Source of the DNA: Albula goreensis
Taxonomy: Eukaryota > Chordata > Actinopteri > Albuliformes > Albulidae
Reading direction: 5' to 3'
Assembly (NCBI GenBank): GCA_022829145.1
Contig: CM040753.1
Coordinates: 10,361,884 to 10,425,883, forward strand
DNA length: 64,000 bases
Positions 52,101-63,300 of the stretch are shown here, in pieces. Position numbers and translations under genes: made by a program. Below the pieces are notes generated by a model that was not told where the DNA came from, ran no database searches, and saw only the letters and a list, made by a program, of their open reading frames with translations. Within the stretch, counting starts at the first letter, position 1. Every line of letters starts with the position of its first letter.

Positions 52101-54614
52101 TACTAGCATAGCGAAAAGTTTCATCCTTGCCTATTTCAATCTGTACTGATCTTTACAGAATACACTGAAAAGCTATGCATTTCAACAAACATTCTTCATA
52201 CAACCACATAAAATAGCCTTAAAACATTAATATATGTTGTGACAATGCTAATCTGTCACCACAGTGTCACAGAAACAAGTGTTTTTTGTCGTGTTGGCCC
52301 TGTTCATATGCTCTTGGCTCCAGCCTGTTACTTTGCCTGCATCTGTAGGTCAGCAAACCCCCCACAGAGCCCAGCATGAAAGCAAGAACGCCTCTCCTTC
52401 AACTGTACTCTGTTCCATTACTGCCCCCTGCACTCTCAGCTGGAGCCACGTTGCACACATTCAACATAAAAAGTCTGAGTGTGACTGAAGTCTACAAGGG
52501 GGTCCAGAGCATACATCTTAGATTAAAAACCAAGATACTGAAAAGTCAATAACAAGTACAAATAATTTAGCATGTGGTAGGACCTTAGTGTCTTGTAAAC
52601 AGACAAGATTCCTGCCTGGCAAAGTGAAGATAACAGCTTCCAGACAAAGTTCTGACTGAGCAAAAGCCCTTTTGTTGCATTATAATGATAATGAGAACCG
52701 TGTGATTAAAACGATTTCATTTTCTGTCTTTCAGAACTGCATTTATTACTGGGGATTTGCTGCCTGGCTGGCATACTACATAAATCATCCACTTTACACA
52801 CCACCTTGTAAGTAATGTGGTGTTCAGACTGTTCTAAGATGATATTGTTTCATTACTAAATATCACTTTTTCTCCACAGCTTATGGGGACATGCAAGTAA
52901 ACTATGCACTGGCCATGTTTGTGGTGCGTATTGATTGACATTTACACATTGCTGTTATGAATTTATTATTTGAGCTTAATGACAAGCAACATATTTTGGT
53001 AGACTCAGACTAACTTCCAGCCGCCTCTTCATTGGGTTCATTGTTGTATCAGGATATTGTGTGTGTTTTTTTTCTTCAGCTCTGTGAAGTGGGTAACTTC
53101 TCAATTCATCTGGCTCTCAATAACCTTAGATGTGAGGGTAGGTTATTATGCATGGTTATTAAAACAACTCTTCGAATGGTGTTAGCAAGATGCATTTGAT
53201 AGGCATGTACTATATTATAGTATTATAGAACTGTATTACATTCCGATAAACCCATCATAAGTGGAAAATATTGTAAGTTGAAAGTCTGTATATTATGCAC
53301 TGACAACTTCACAATAATAAGCAGTATGCACAAGTCATTATGGAAACAGAGTGCCCTATATGTCACTATATGCACCGTTGAAAGACATTTTGAGCAAGCA
53401 AGAATGTCATGTTAAAACTATACTCTGCACTGACACCTGATTTGTACGTCAGACAGCAGAGCTGGTGGAGACTTTCAGGATATCATATCTGTTCCTGCTA
53501 GCTCTGAGATCTGTGCAGATTTGAATGCAGTCCAGTTGGCTTAGACTGTGGATATTTCCATGGTGCTGTTATCTGCTGTTTTTGCCATGTAAACAGGGTC
53601 CAGGGCGAGAAAGATTCCCTACCCAACCAAGAATCCATTCACATGGCTCTTCTTCTTTGTGTCCTGTCCTAACTATACCTATGAGGTAAGGGTGGATAGT
53701 ATCTCAGATATGAAAGTGCAGCCACAATGTAATAACCTTAGGAATGAGTGTCTTAAAATTTTACTCCATGCAAACTTTATTCCTGATTTTACTCTAAGAC
53801 ATGCTCATAAAATGGAAGCAGAGTGGTGAAGTTGGGGTTCATGGATCTAGTTGGACAAGCAGCACCCTTCAATTGTTCAGTTACTGTATGCACAGGATAG
53901 GTATGTCATATCTGTAATCTATGCAAGAGTGCATGTCATGGGCTATGAGGCATCATTTTAGAAGTGTATCAGAAAATTGGATAACATGGCTAGAATACTC
54001 ACATTGTCACAGGTATATCAGTTTTCAGACTTGAATCATTGTGCAGTACCATTTTAGAAGCACAGAATGTGAAAAACATAAGGCTGAATCAATTGGACCG
54101 TGGAGGTGCTTTGGAGGACAGTGCTCCTGGGTGATGGAGGAGTCGTTTTCTGTTTCATTGAATGGAATGGCAGTTGCCATTCAGCATGTTGTGCAGATAC
54201 AAAGTGACAGGCTCTGTTCTATATCTCCATGGCAGGTGGGAGCCTGGCTGAGTTTCACAGTCATGACCCAGTGTGTTCCAGGTGGGCAACATGTTTTTAA
54301 GCCTCAACCTAAAGCTAAACAGCTGGTATCACCTCTTCTAGAGTATTATTGTACTTGTTTAACCCCAATCTAAACACTTGTCTTTGCAATGCCAGTCATG
54401 TTGGATAAGAATGTCAGTTCAAGGCCTCACATTTGTACAGCGGTTGAATGATACCACTCTTGTTTTGTTGGTCAACTTTTGTGCAGTGGGACTGTTCACA
54501 TTAGTGGGCTTCATCCAGATGGCGATCTGGGCGAGAGGAAAGCATGACACGTACATCAGAGAGTTCAAGGACTACCCCCACTTCAGGATGCCCATCATCC
54601 CATTCTTCCTCTGA
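43146..54614 (+). CDS. Very-long-chain trans-2,3-enoyl-CoA reductase-like protein (TECR family, probably tecrl2 type), 13 exons
   Basis: TECR-family enzymes catalyse the last, NADPH-dependent step of very-long-chain fatty acid elongation in the ER membrane and also act on sphingolipid breakdown products. Exons: 43146-43169, 48923-48973, 49362-49413, 50107-50151, 51295-51398, 51614-51729, 51822-51927, 52735-52807, 52880-52923, 53080-53137, 53597-53685, 54236-54281, 54487-54614. All have GT-AG borders and join in frame into 311 residues (human TECR 308). Residues 1 to about 90 are the ubiquitin-like N-terminal domain. Several membrane segments follow, e.g. 93-112. The C-terminal steroid 5-alpha-reductase-type domain contains [16 protein letters not shown] and MPIIPF. 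Tyr251 in CPNY aligns with the catalytic tyrosine, and Pro185 with the proline changed in human TECR P182L. The sequence is closer to TECR than TECRL. The position between olfm3 and abca4, not on the TECR chromosome arm, suggests the fish tecrl2-type paralogue; the exact symbol is uncertain. Confidence 0.93.
43170..48922 (+). other. TECR-like intron 1 (5.75 kb)
   Basis: The largest intron of the gene. It holds a CTCF-like motif at 47,679 and a poly-T run at about 48,080. I recognise no other exon. The in-frame ATG at 48,788 just upstream of exon 2 could give an alternative start, but the residues it would add do not look like the family. Confidence 0.6.
47679..47692 (+). promoter_or_regulatory. 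CTCF-like motif, forward orientation (weaker)
   Basis: CCACTAGGGGGTCC matches CCASYAGRKGGCRS except at positions 12 and 13. It lies in intron 1 of the TECR-like gene. Confidence 0.3.
48923..48973 (+). CDS. TECR-like exon 2
   Basis: Encodes residues 9-25 ([17 protein letters not shown]), the start of the ubiquitin-like domain. Phase 0 on both sides; donor AAG|GTAAGG. Confidence 0.95.
49362..49413 (+). CDS. TECR-like exon 3
   Basis: Encodes residues 26-42, starting [11 protein letters not shown], plus one base of codon 43. Donor GTGAGT. Confidence 0.95.
50107..50151 (+). CDS. TECR-like exon 4 (45 bases)
   Basis: Encodes Tyr43 (split codon) to residue 57 plus one base: [14 protein letters not shown]. 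From memory, most TECR proteins read RLDP where this one has WIDP. Both borders are needed for exons 3 and 5 to join in frame. Confidence 0.92.
51295..51398 (+). CDS. TECR-like exon 5
   Basis: Encodes the end of Lys58 to residue 92, with [16 protein letters not shown] and [11 protein letters not shown]. Donor GTAAGC, phase 0. Confidence 0.95.
51614..51729 (+). CDS. TECR-like exon 6 (first membrane segment)
   Basis: Encodes residues 93-130 plus two bases. The hydrophobic segment [20 protein letters not shown] is a membrane span. It is followed by a 92-base intron. Confidence 0.96.
51822..51927 (+). CDS. TECR-like exon 7
   Basis: Encodes Thr131 (split) to residue 166, with [17 protein letters not shown] and [13 protein letters not shown], strongly conserved in the family. 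Donor AGG|GTAAGT. Confidence 0.96.
52735..52807 (+). CDS. TECR-like exon 8
   Basis: Encodes residues 167-190 plus one base, with [20 protein letters not shown]. Pro185 corresponds to human Pro182. A 72-base intron follows. Confidence 0.96.
52880..52923 (+). CDS. TECR-like exon 9
   Basis: Encodes the end of Ser191 to residue 205 ([14 protein letters not shown]). The donor is GTG|GTGCGT, a less usual but GT-type site. Confidence 0.93.
53080..53137 (+). CDS. TECR-like exon 10
   Basis: Encodes residues 206-224 plus one base ([19 protein letters not shown]). Donor GTAGGT. Confidence 0.95.
53597..53685 (+). CDS. TECR-like exon 11 (catalytic tyrosine)
   Basis: Encodes the end of Gly225 to residue 254, with [16 protein letters not shown] and SCPNYTYE. 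Tyr251 of CPNY is the predicted catalytic tyrosine. Confidence 0.97.
54236..54281 (+). CDS. TECR-like exon 12
   Basis: Encodes residues 255-269 plus one base ([15 protein letters not shown]). Donor GTGGGC. Confidence 0.94.
54487..54614 (+). CDS. TECR-like exon 13 and stop
   Basis: Encodes the end of Val270 to residue 311 and TGA, with [20 protein letters not shown] and MPIIPFFL, the usual TECR C-terminus. Confidence 0.97.
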
Positions 54615-55915
54615 GCAGAGGCCAGGATTCACATGGTGATCAGTCAGGTGGTCGGTCACCCCCCTCTCCTGGGCTGGGGTTCAGCAGTGCGGCAAAGCTG
54701 GCCATTCAGGAACCAGCGCTGGCTTACAGCGAACCTCCGGGTTTCATCTGTTTGCACTGAGGTCAGAGAGCTGCGATCACTTCTCTGTAGCATGGTGCAA
54801 GTCTTCTTCAATCTTCCATATGCAAAAGTAGACAAGGCCAGAGGGAGGCACACTCAGTACTGCACATATTACAGACCTTTAGTAGCTGATGTAAGCTTGA
54901 TAAAAATGAGTGAACCAAAGTGTCTATGAACAAACCTACTTTAACAGACAAATTCTCCAATCAGATCCGCTGAAGAAAGAAACCCTGATACCTCTGACCC
55001 CTTGAGGATTGGAATTTGCAATAACTTGACGACATGAAGGTGACTAATAATCTTATTTAATATATATATTTTGTTGTTTTGTTTTTGTCAATTATTAGAT
55101 TGCATTCATTATTCAGAAGAAATATGGTAGCCAGAACTCCAAGGTTTGTTTTGAAGAATACCTTATGTTAATTTGTTAATATTTTATCTCTATGAGCAAA
55201 AAGATGTTAAACTGCAAGATCTACAGCTGTGTTTTAAACAAGAATTTATGCAAATGCCACAAAAGGAAATGTATGCTTGAAAGTGGATACAAAGATGTTT
55301 TGTTGATGTGTAAATGGTTCAGATGATCTAATGGGGTGAATAGTTTTTGAAGTGATTAGGATAGTCAAATGATCGTCCTATGGCAGACCTCTATAAAGGG
55401 CTTTAAAGTTACAAAAATGGTACTGTGGACTTTCTTTTTCTGTATTAAACCGAAACATATTAGCGTGCTGTATTTCTAAAAAGATGGTTCTAAACCTACT
55501 GTATATATTAATGCAGTCGCCCTGTAGATGAATAAGTGTATGCTAAAATGCATTTAGGTAATGCAGCCATCCTAATGGTGTAACTGTAACATGATGGTGT
55601 TAATATCAGGAAGCAGTGTGACACCACTGGCTACCCTTTTCAAACAGGCCTTAGAAGAATGTTCATACTCTTTAGTACCAAGGGCATTTCTATGTGTAGG
55701 TATTTAAGACAATATAGCATCCTGCCCATAAAACAGATTTGTGCCCATCTTATGGGAAACAGAGGGCTTCTATGACAGCATTGTCAAATCCATTATAATG
55801 TATAAGTTCTAATTCATTCTCAGGTACAGCTTCAATGATGTTATGTAGTGTTGCACTACTGCATAATTTCATATCTGAAGCATACAATTTCCAATAAACC
55901 ATTTCAAACAATTAA
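54615..55915 (+). other. 3' UTR of the TECR-like gene with candidate AATAAA
   Basis: AT-rich sequence after the stop, without coding resemblance. An AATAAA at 55893-55898 would give a 3' UTR of about 1.3 kb. Earlier signals were not obvious. Confidence 0.45.
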
Positions 55916-56870
55916 TATATCAAAAGGAGATGTTGAATATCGTATGTTTTTTTTTCCGTACAATCAGCTTTGTAAGAGGAACCACTTCTAGAGCAAGACA
56001 AACTTCCAAAGTGCTGCTCTGATACCATGAAACTGACAAGAATGAAATAGGAGTTTTATTGCCCTTTAACACTACAGTACAAACCTATAATACAATATTC
56101 CTGTGATACTAATCTGAGATTGTTAGGAATATTCAAGTAGTGCACTCATTTATTCATTGCACAATTATAAGACAAGGCATAAAGTAACAATAACACATGC
56201 AATAGTGTTTTTATGAGAAATTAATATATGAGAATATTAATGTATGAATCATTTTTAACATTTAAATGTATTAAAACAAATTGTTAAAATTGTATCTAGA
56301 TATAACTTGGTGCATCGAATTTCATAACTTGTATAATTTAAATCATAAAGTGTTCACATTATATAAAACATTTAGGCAGCAAGATAAATTTATATTTATT
56401 GTGATCCATATATTCATATTTTAACATATCACCATACACAATTTTATCAATAAAGTTTGAAAACGTTAGGCCACCCAATAAATTGCAAAAGGAGAACACA
56501 AAATGACATACATACATCCATATAAATCTATTGCACACTTTAAGAAGATTGCTCTGATACAACTTTAATTTACAACCACTAAAGTTCTTATATTTCACAT
56601 TTATATACATTTCTATGTCAGAGTAAATGGATAGGGAAATATGTACCTATGAAATGCATCAATACATTTCTGTACATTACAAAATGTATTTTATCATGAA
56701 CTTAGATTGATATTGCACTGTAAGTCTTGGATAAAAAAGTTATAAAAATATAGGTATTGACACTGATCAAAGTGGTACTATGAGATTCATTGCTGAAAAC
56801 CTGTTTATTTGAAATGTACCTAATGTAAGCAAAATGAACACCTCCCAATCCTTATGAGGTGTGTCAGAAC
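55916..56870. other. Intergenic spacer between convergent genes
   Basis: Very AT-rich spacer between the end of the TECR-like gene and the 3' end of abca4. No gene or mobile element is recognised. Confidence 0.55.
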
Positions 56871-57198
56871 GGTTTTATTTTGGGTTGTTCACAACACCAC
56901 AAAAACCTTCATTGTGAGAGTCACTGTCAAACTCTGTGGTGCAAAAATGTTAGTGACACTCACTAATGGCCCACGGTTGGCATAACTCTGTCCTCCAGCA
57001 ATTTGCAAAATAGCACAATACTTACTGGCTGACTGACAAGGCAAAATAGCAGATGAAAGGTCCTGCTGCTTGCAAACCGCCACAGCGCTGATTTGCAAAA
57101 CACTGGTGGCCCATAGCTGTACCAATAACAGACCACTACTGACCCACTGAATGCTCGCTCCAGTAGCTGGAATGTCAAGTCCCTTTGGCCCCCTGATG
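56871..57198 (-). other. abca4: abca4 3' UTR with candidate polyadenylation signal
   Basis: On the minus strand, AATAAA occurs at 56874-56879, about 320 bases after the stop codon. A second lies at 56804-56809. Either could end the transcript. Confidence 0.4.
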
Positions 57199-57330
57199 TC
57201 ACCGGGTCTTCATCTTCTCTGGAAACTTCTCTGGAGTGATCTTCACATCCCGCCGCCCTCCTGCTGCTCTCGGATGCAACACAATTACGTCTTCCTCTCC
57301 CGACTGTTGCTTGGCAAAGTTCACAAACAC
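57199..57330 (-). CDS. abca4: abca4 last exon and stop
   Basis: Encodes 43 residues and [17 protein letters not shown], then VLHPRAAGG, ending [15 protein letters not shown] is the conserved C-terminal motif of ABCA1/ABCA4. The tail after HPRAAG is longer than the human one, by memory. Confidence 0.95.
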   Translation of the reverse strand: MFVNFAKQQSGEEDVIVLHPRAAGGRRDVKITPEKFPEKMKTR

Positions 57331-60300
57331 CTGGAAAGCACACACTCTCAGACTGGAAATAACTTCAACAAGACATGAGACTTCTGAAGCCTATCAAACA
57401 CGGCAATTAGTAGTCACTAATTTTTGAATGCTTAGTCAGTTATCTTGTAAAACCTTAAAACTAAATTTCTATGCAGTTTTCAGCTGTATAAATTGATATG
57501 CTTTTTTGTATTTCTATAAATCACTCTATTTTGAAGCACTACTATTTGTCAGGTCTGTCATTTTAAATTTCAGAAAGTGGATGATATACAAAGATGGCTG
57601 GAGACACAACAGCAGCTCAGAAGCAGTTCTTTTTTTGTTGAGTTATAAACTACACATGGACTACTCTAAGCACTACTTTCAGTCATTAATCTAGATTAAA
57701 CCTGGGAGGTAAAGCAGTCCTTACAGACAGTGCTTTTTAATTAAATGATTGCTCACATGGTACATTATTCTAATAGTCATTTGAACATCTGACAGGAGAA
57801 AATAACCCCTTTCTAAGAAGCTGCAAATTGATGAATTGATCCACTTTACTTTCCGGGAAGCATTTGATGGAGAATATACATTGATCCTGAGGAGAATTAC
57901 TGAAAGCACATAATTGATTTGATGGTCAAATCACTTAGCGTGATTACAGAGAGCCCTCATCGTACCTGGTCCAGGGTAGTCTGGGACACAGAGTAGTCCT
58001 CGATGTTCAGCTTCTCCTTGTTAGCTAGGACCAGCTGGAAGATGCGGGCAAGGGAGGAGGATGCCACCTCGTACTGCAGGGTGTTATAGTGCTTCTCTCG
58101 CTGCACGCAGCCCGGGAAGCTGCTTTCCAGAAACGCCTCCACTGGGTTCAGGTCTGGGGCCATCCCAGGTTTAGCTGCTCTGATTTTCATGGTTACCACG
58201 TAGCCATCACCGAACCTTGTAATGGCAGAACATGAAGCTGTTACATTCACATAACATATATATTTATCAGATCCTTCCATTACAGAAAACAGAGATCAGC
58301 TACAATTAGGAAATACAAGCACTGATCACTGATCATTTGACACTGATGCAATGTTTCTCTCTTAGACAGATCGAGAATGTCAATTCATCAATTCTTTTTT
58401 GAGCAGAAGATGTGGCTGAGAAATTCAATGGACTCACTTGTATTTGAGGTGTTGGATTGTCCCGAGACACTTGAAGGTTCCATTGACCATGATAGCTAGA
58501 CGAGTGCAGAGAGCTTCACACTCCTCCATGCTGTGAAGAGGGGAAGGCAGGGTCACATTAGACCAGGCGATCTCACGCGCGCGCGCGCACACACACACAC
58601 ATAACGCCCGCCAGCTGGCTGGACATTCATGCCGTCCATCTTGTCTAAACACCATTCATCTTGTGCCATTTAATAAAACAGCTTCATTTCCATTACACTA
58701 AGTGCCCCTGGGGCTGAACTACACAATTACACACTGATAACCAACGTTATGTTGAGTTATGACCGAAAGCATTTTCTTTACAAGGCAATGTGCATTAAGG
58801 CTAACCATAAGATTTACAGATTTATGGACTGACTCTTCAGTGATGTCTTGTAAAAGAAAACCCCTATACAGCAAGACTGCAAAGACACAGCCATGACAGA
58901 GTACATATAATTGGCAGATGACTTGGTGTCTGTCTGTGTGTCTGAGTTAGAGAGAGAGGCCTTGCCTGTGTGATGTCAGGACCACAGCTCTCCCATCCTG
59001 AATCACACTCATTATTGAATTCCACAGGAAACGGCGGGAATGTGGGTCCATTCCCGTGGTTGGCTCATCCTGGGGAGGCGAGACAGCAGTGATCAAATTA
59101 CTCAAATTACTCTGCTCCTGTCCCATGCATCCATGAGAGAAGAACAGTGCAGCTGGTTTCCTGTCAGAATTAAGCCCAGCATATGAACTCACACTAATAT
59201 TGATCTGAGGTTGGGTCCAGAATTAAACTGAATTAAAACAGCACAACCCCAAGAAATGAATAAAGGAGACTGATATGCATTAGTGCCCCCTACCAGCAGC
59301 ACAAGAGCTGGGCAGCCGATCATGGCAATAGCGGTGGATAGTTTGCGCTTGTTGCCGCCGCTGTAGGTCCCTGCACTGCGCTTGGCGTATTCAGAGAGCC
59401 CTAGTTTCTGGATTGCCCATTCTGCCACCTGAGAGATGAGAGGAAAAAGTAAGGTGAGCAGAGAGGGTACCCTCTCCATCCCACTCAGTGATCTCATACT
59501 ACCAATCAATCCAAAGAGACCACAGTCACTGCTGGTGCTGGGGAACTTTTCTTTAAAGGGCAAAATGATGGGTAGGGCAAGCAGGTAGCGAGTGGCATTG
59601 TTTCTCCATCATCTTCCAAAGAGCCTTAGAGTGAACATATGATTAAAGAGGGAGCAGACAGATTTCACTTACCCGGCAGACCTCTGATTCAGGCACCCCT
59701 CGGAGACGGGCGTACAGGTACAGGTGCTCACGCCCTGTCAGAAGCTCATCGATGGCATCAAACTGCGGGCAGTAGCCCATGTTCTGATGGACGTCCAGGA
59801 TGTTGGTCAGAATGCTGGGTGGGGAAGTTACCATGACGAGAGAAATTAAAGACACTAGAATTTAATCAATATGAGAAGTGTAAGTCCTGCAGTAAATCCA
59901 ACTGTAAAATCAGGGCTGTTGTAATAAAACTTAGCTATTGACATGCTGCTTCTACCTGTAACCAGCGACTGAGGCGTCCCCGGAGGAAACATCTGTGTCG
60001 CCTGTAAGCATTTCAAAAGTGGTCGTCTTCCCAGCCCCGTTGACTCCCAGAAGACCGAAGCACTGGTAAAGCAGAGGACAGGTGAGGCTCAACAGTGTAT
60101 CTGAGAAGACACTACGATACATGCTGCAGGCAGTGAGAGGGCCCTTTACCCACATACATACCTCGCCTGATGGGACCCCTACACAGATCCTGTCCACCGC
60201 TGGACACCGCTGACCCATGTATGTCTGCGCAGAGAGAGAGGAAGCATGTCTCATTCTGACCCTCAGCTTTGATGGCTAGTACCCATCATGCACTTGGGCT

Positions 60301-63300
60301 GCAGCCCTTACCTTGGACAGGTCTTTGACCTGCAGGATGTCAACATTGCTCCCTCCTTTGTAGATCCTCTCTCTCTCCTGTGCAACATCTTCATCTTCAT
60401 ATGGGAGAGGCTCCTTCTTGGATTCTGGCATCCTGTTGGGGGTAAACACATTAAAACTTAAAAACAGCCCTTCAAAATACCGCTTTTTTAATAGTTCTGA
60501 TGTCAAGTGTCTTGGCCAGCTGGTTTTCTTGTTTATATGACATTTTACAAAATGTTCAGAGTAAGATCTGAGTACAGAGCAGTCAGGATAATGAACTTCT
60601 TAACTCTCATAATTGCACCGTGTGATATGCATGCTCCTAAGGAGAGTGGTACTGACAGTGTTGTTTCACGTTAGCTGGAGGGCCCTCTCTAAGCTGTGCC
60701 ACTCACCAGTGATAAAGGAAGAATCGGTACTGGATCAGGAGGTTTAATATGAAGTACACAAAGCCCTCTGCAGCCATGAAAGCCAGGTTCTTCCCAACAA
60801 AATCCCAGTGAAATGGATCAGGGCGGTGTTCTTCCCCTTTTAGACACAGACAAGTGGAAGCATTATCAGCATGCATGGTAAAGGAAAGCCAGAGATATCA
60901 CTCCTACATCACAGGGATTAGATGCACTACACTGAACACATTTGAGACAGCTACCATTACACACATGAGAGACAGGTAGTGGGGATAGATAAAGGGTAGA
61001 TCATGAAATTATCATGAATGGGATTTCTGTGGAGTGGAGGGTTCATACGCATACTACATAACCCCTTCTCACATAAGCCTGAGGCAATAGTCTTTATTTC
61101 ACCACATGTCACCACAAGCTGATATGAGCTTAGAGTACAGTAATGTAATCGGGTAATTAGGGAAAGACAAATAGCCGATGGCCTTGAATAGCTGCTACCC
61201 CATGTGTAAATCTCCCAGAGAAAATCAAGACAGACAAGTGCAAGGCATATTATTTCCATTACCGTCAGCTGCATTTTTTTAACACTTTAGTGTCCCAGTC
61301 GTCTGACTGCCTAAAAACATTCAGCTGAGCCCTGGAGGGCTGGGCTGCTGACAGCATTCCTCAGCCCAGCCAATCACAGCATTCACAGGCAGGGAATGGC
61401 ACTCACCAAATCGGGCGTACACTTCGGTCACAGCCTGGTTCATTGCCATGTCGATCAGACCCCGCCCCAGGCAGAAATGAGGGAATATCAGCAGTCCCTT
61501 CTTCAACAACTCGTTAAATTTGAGCAGGGTCTAGACAAGGAGGCGAAGCACAACAGGAAAAGGCAGCAATAAATCAAACCAGATGAAAAACTTTTGAGGA
61601 AAGAGTTGTATAATATTACAAAATCTCATTATATAGTTTTTGAATAAAGACATACTGCATATAATACAAAAACTGGATTATTTAAGACTACCAGTCTGAA
61701 CACAGTTTATTTAAATACACAGTATAAATAAGGGAATATGTTGTTTACTATAGCTCTTCCTGTTCCTGTGTGTGCTTGTGTGTGTGTGTATGTGTGTTGT
61801 GTGTGTATGTCTGTAAGTACACATGTACAACTAGATATATTATGTAGGATGGTTTTAGGTAGAAAAGACCATGTTTCGTCTCTCTTTATGCCCATGTAAT
61901 GCTGTGCAGTGTGAGTGTGGCTTACCCGATTGTTCTCAAAGAGCTCTAAAATGAAGGTAATGGCACTGCTGTTCAGTCCGATGAACAGATTGATACAGGA
62001 GAGAGAGACGTACGCCGTGCTGGGCACATTGAAGACATAGGACATGGGGTACATCATGGGCGTCACCGACCACCTGCAAGCACCACAAAGAGAACCGTTC
62101 CATACCTTTCTCACAAACTTCTCCCCTGGCAGTTACTCTGAATTTTCACAGGGCAGCAATATAATGGTTAGGGAGCTGGGCTTGTAACTCAGGGGATGCC
62201 GGTTCAGTTCCCAATGGTGCACTGCTTTCATCATCCACCGGATTTACTTATCGATATATATCTAGCTATATAAATTATGCTGTATACCTTAAGTGTCAAA
62301 TAATTTCCCTCCACCCAAAAAAATGACTGCACAGAGGACAACATCCCAACACTGGCCCTTTAAGACGGATTCTAGAAGGAGGGCTTTAATTGGGTTGGAA
62401 TGTCCATCTTAATCAGAGCCAGCGGGATTGACAGGTTGGGTAGCGGATTTGAGCCATGCCCCGGGTTTAAGGTCTCTTCAGAGAAACAGCTACTAAGACA
62501 GGATCCTGACATACTAACACCCCCACCCCACCCCACCCCACCCCACCCCATCGAAAAGCAACAGCAGAGCCACATCCATCAACTGGAACCATCTGTGCCA
62601 CTGACTTAGGTTACAAACTTGACGCCCGCAACACCCTGGGAACTGCTAGGGACTGAAGAATTTATACTCACTGTGTCTCAAACACAAGCATTACAAAGGA
62701 GAAATACTGGCTCTTCATAAGATACAATTAATCCTTGCAGGAAAATACTAATATTCACAATTTGCCCACATAATTTCTAGGGAGAAATATAATGGCTGAA
62801 TACAAAAAAAAATCATAAGGGAACACTAATGCACCTTATGTCAATCTTTAGGGACATACTCATATTTGCTATGCTACAAAATAAAATGTAAAGGAAAACT
62901 GTGAATGAGTCTAACCTACACATGCACAGGGGAAAACAGATTGACACTATGCTACACTTACACAAGTACTACAGATATATAGGGGTACGCTCATGCTGCT
63001 GGCTTACCCATAGAGCAGCAGTAGGGAGATGAGAGCTGGGAGGTTGGTTGGAGAAGTGTAGCACTTTTTATCAAAGCCAATGAATATCCCCACGACCATG
63101 GCAGTGCTGATTGAGTAGTTAATCTGGGGAGAGTGAGGTCAGGCAGGCATTAACAGGGTATGCTCATATGTTCTTTTATAGAACCTCCCCCCTTTTTTTA
63201 TTTTCATCTCAGAGAACTTGAGTTGAAGCAAGAATGACTAAATGGGATATTTGCTGGCTGATTTAACTTAATCTGAGTGAACTGCAGCATCATCCAGGAA

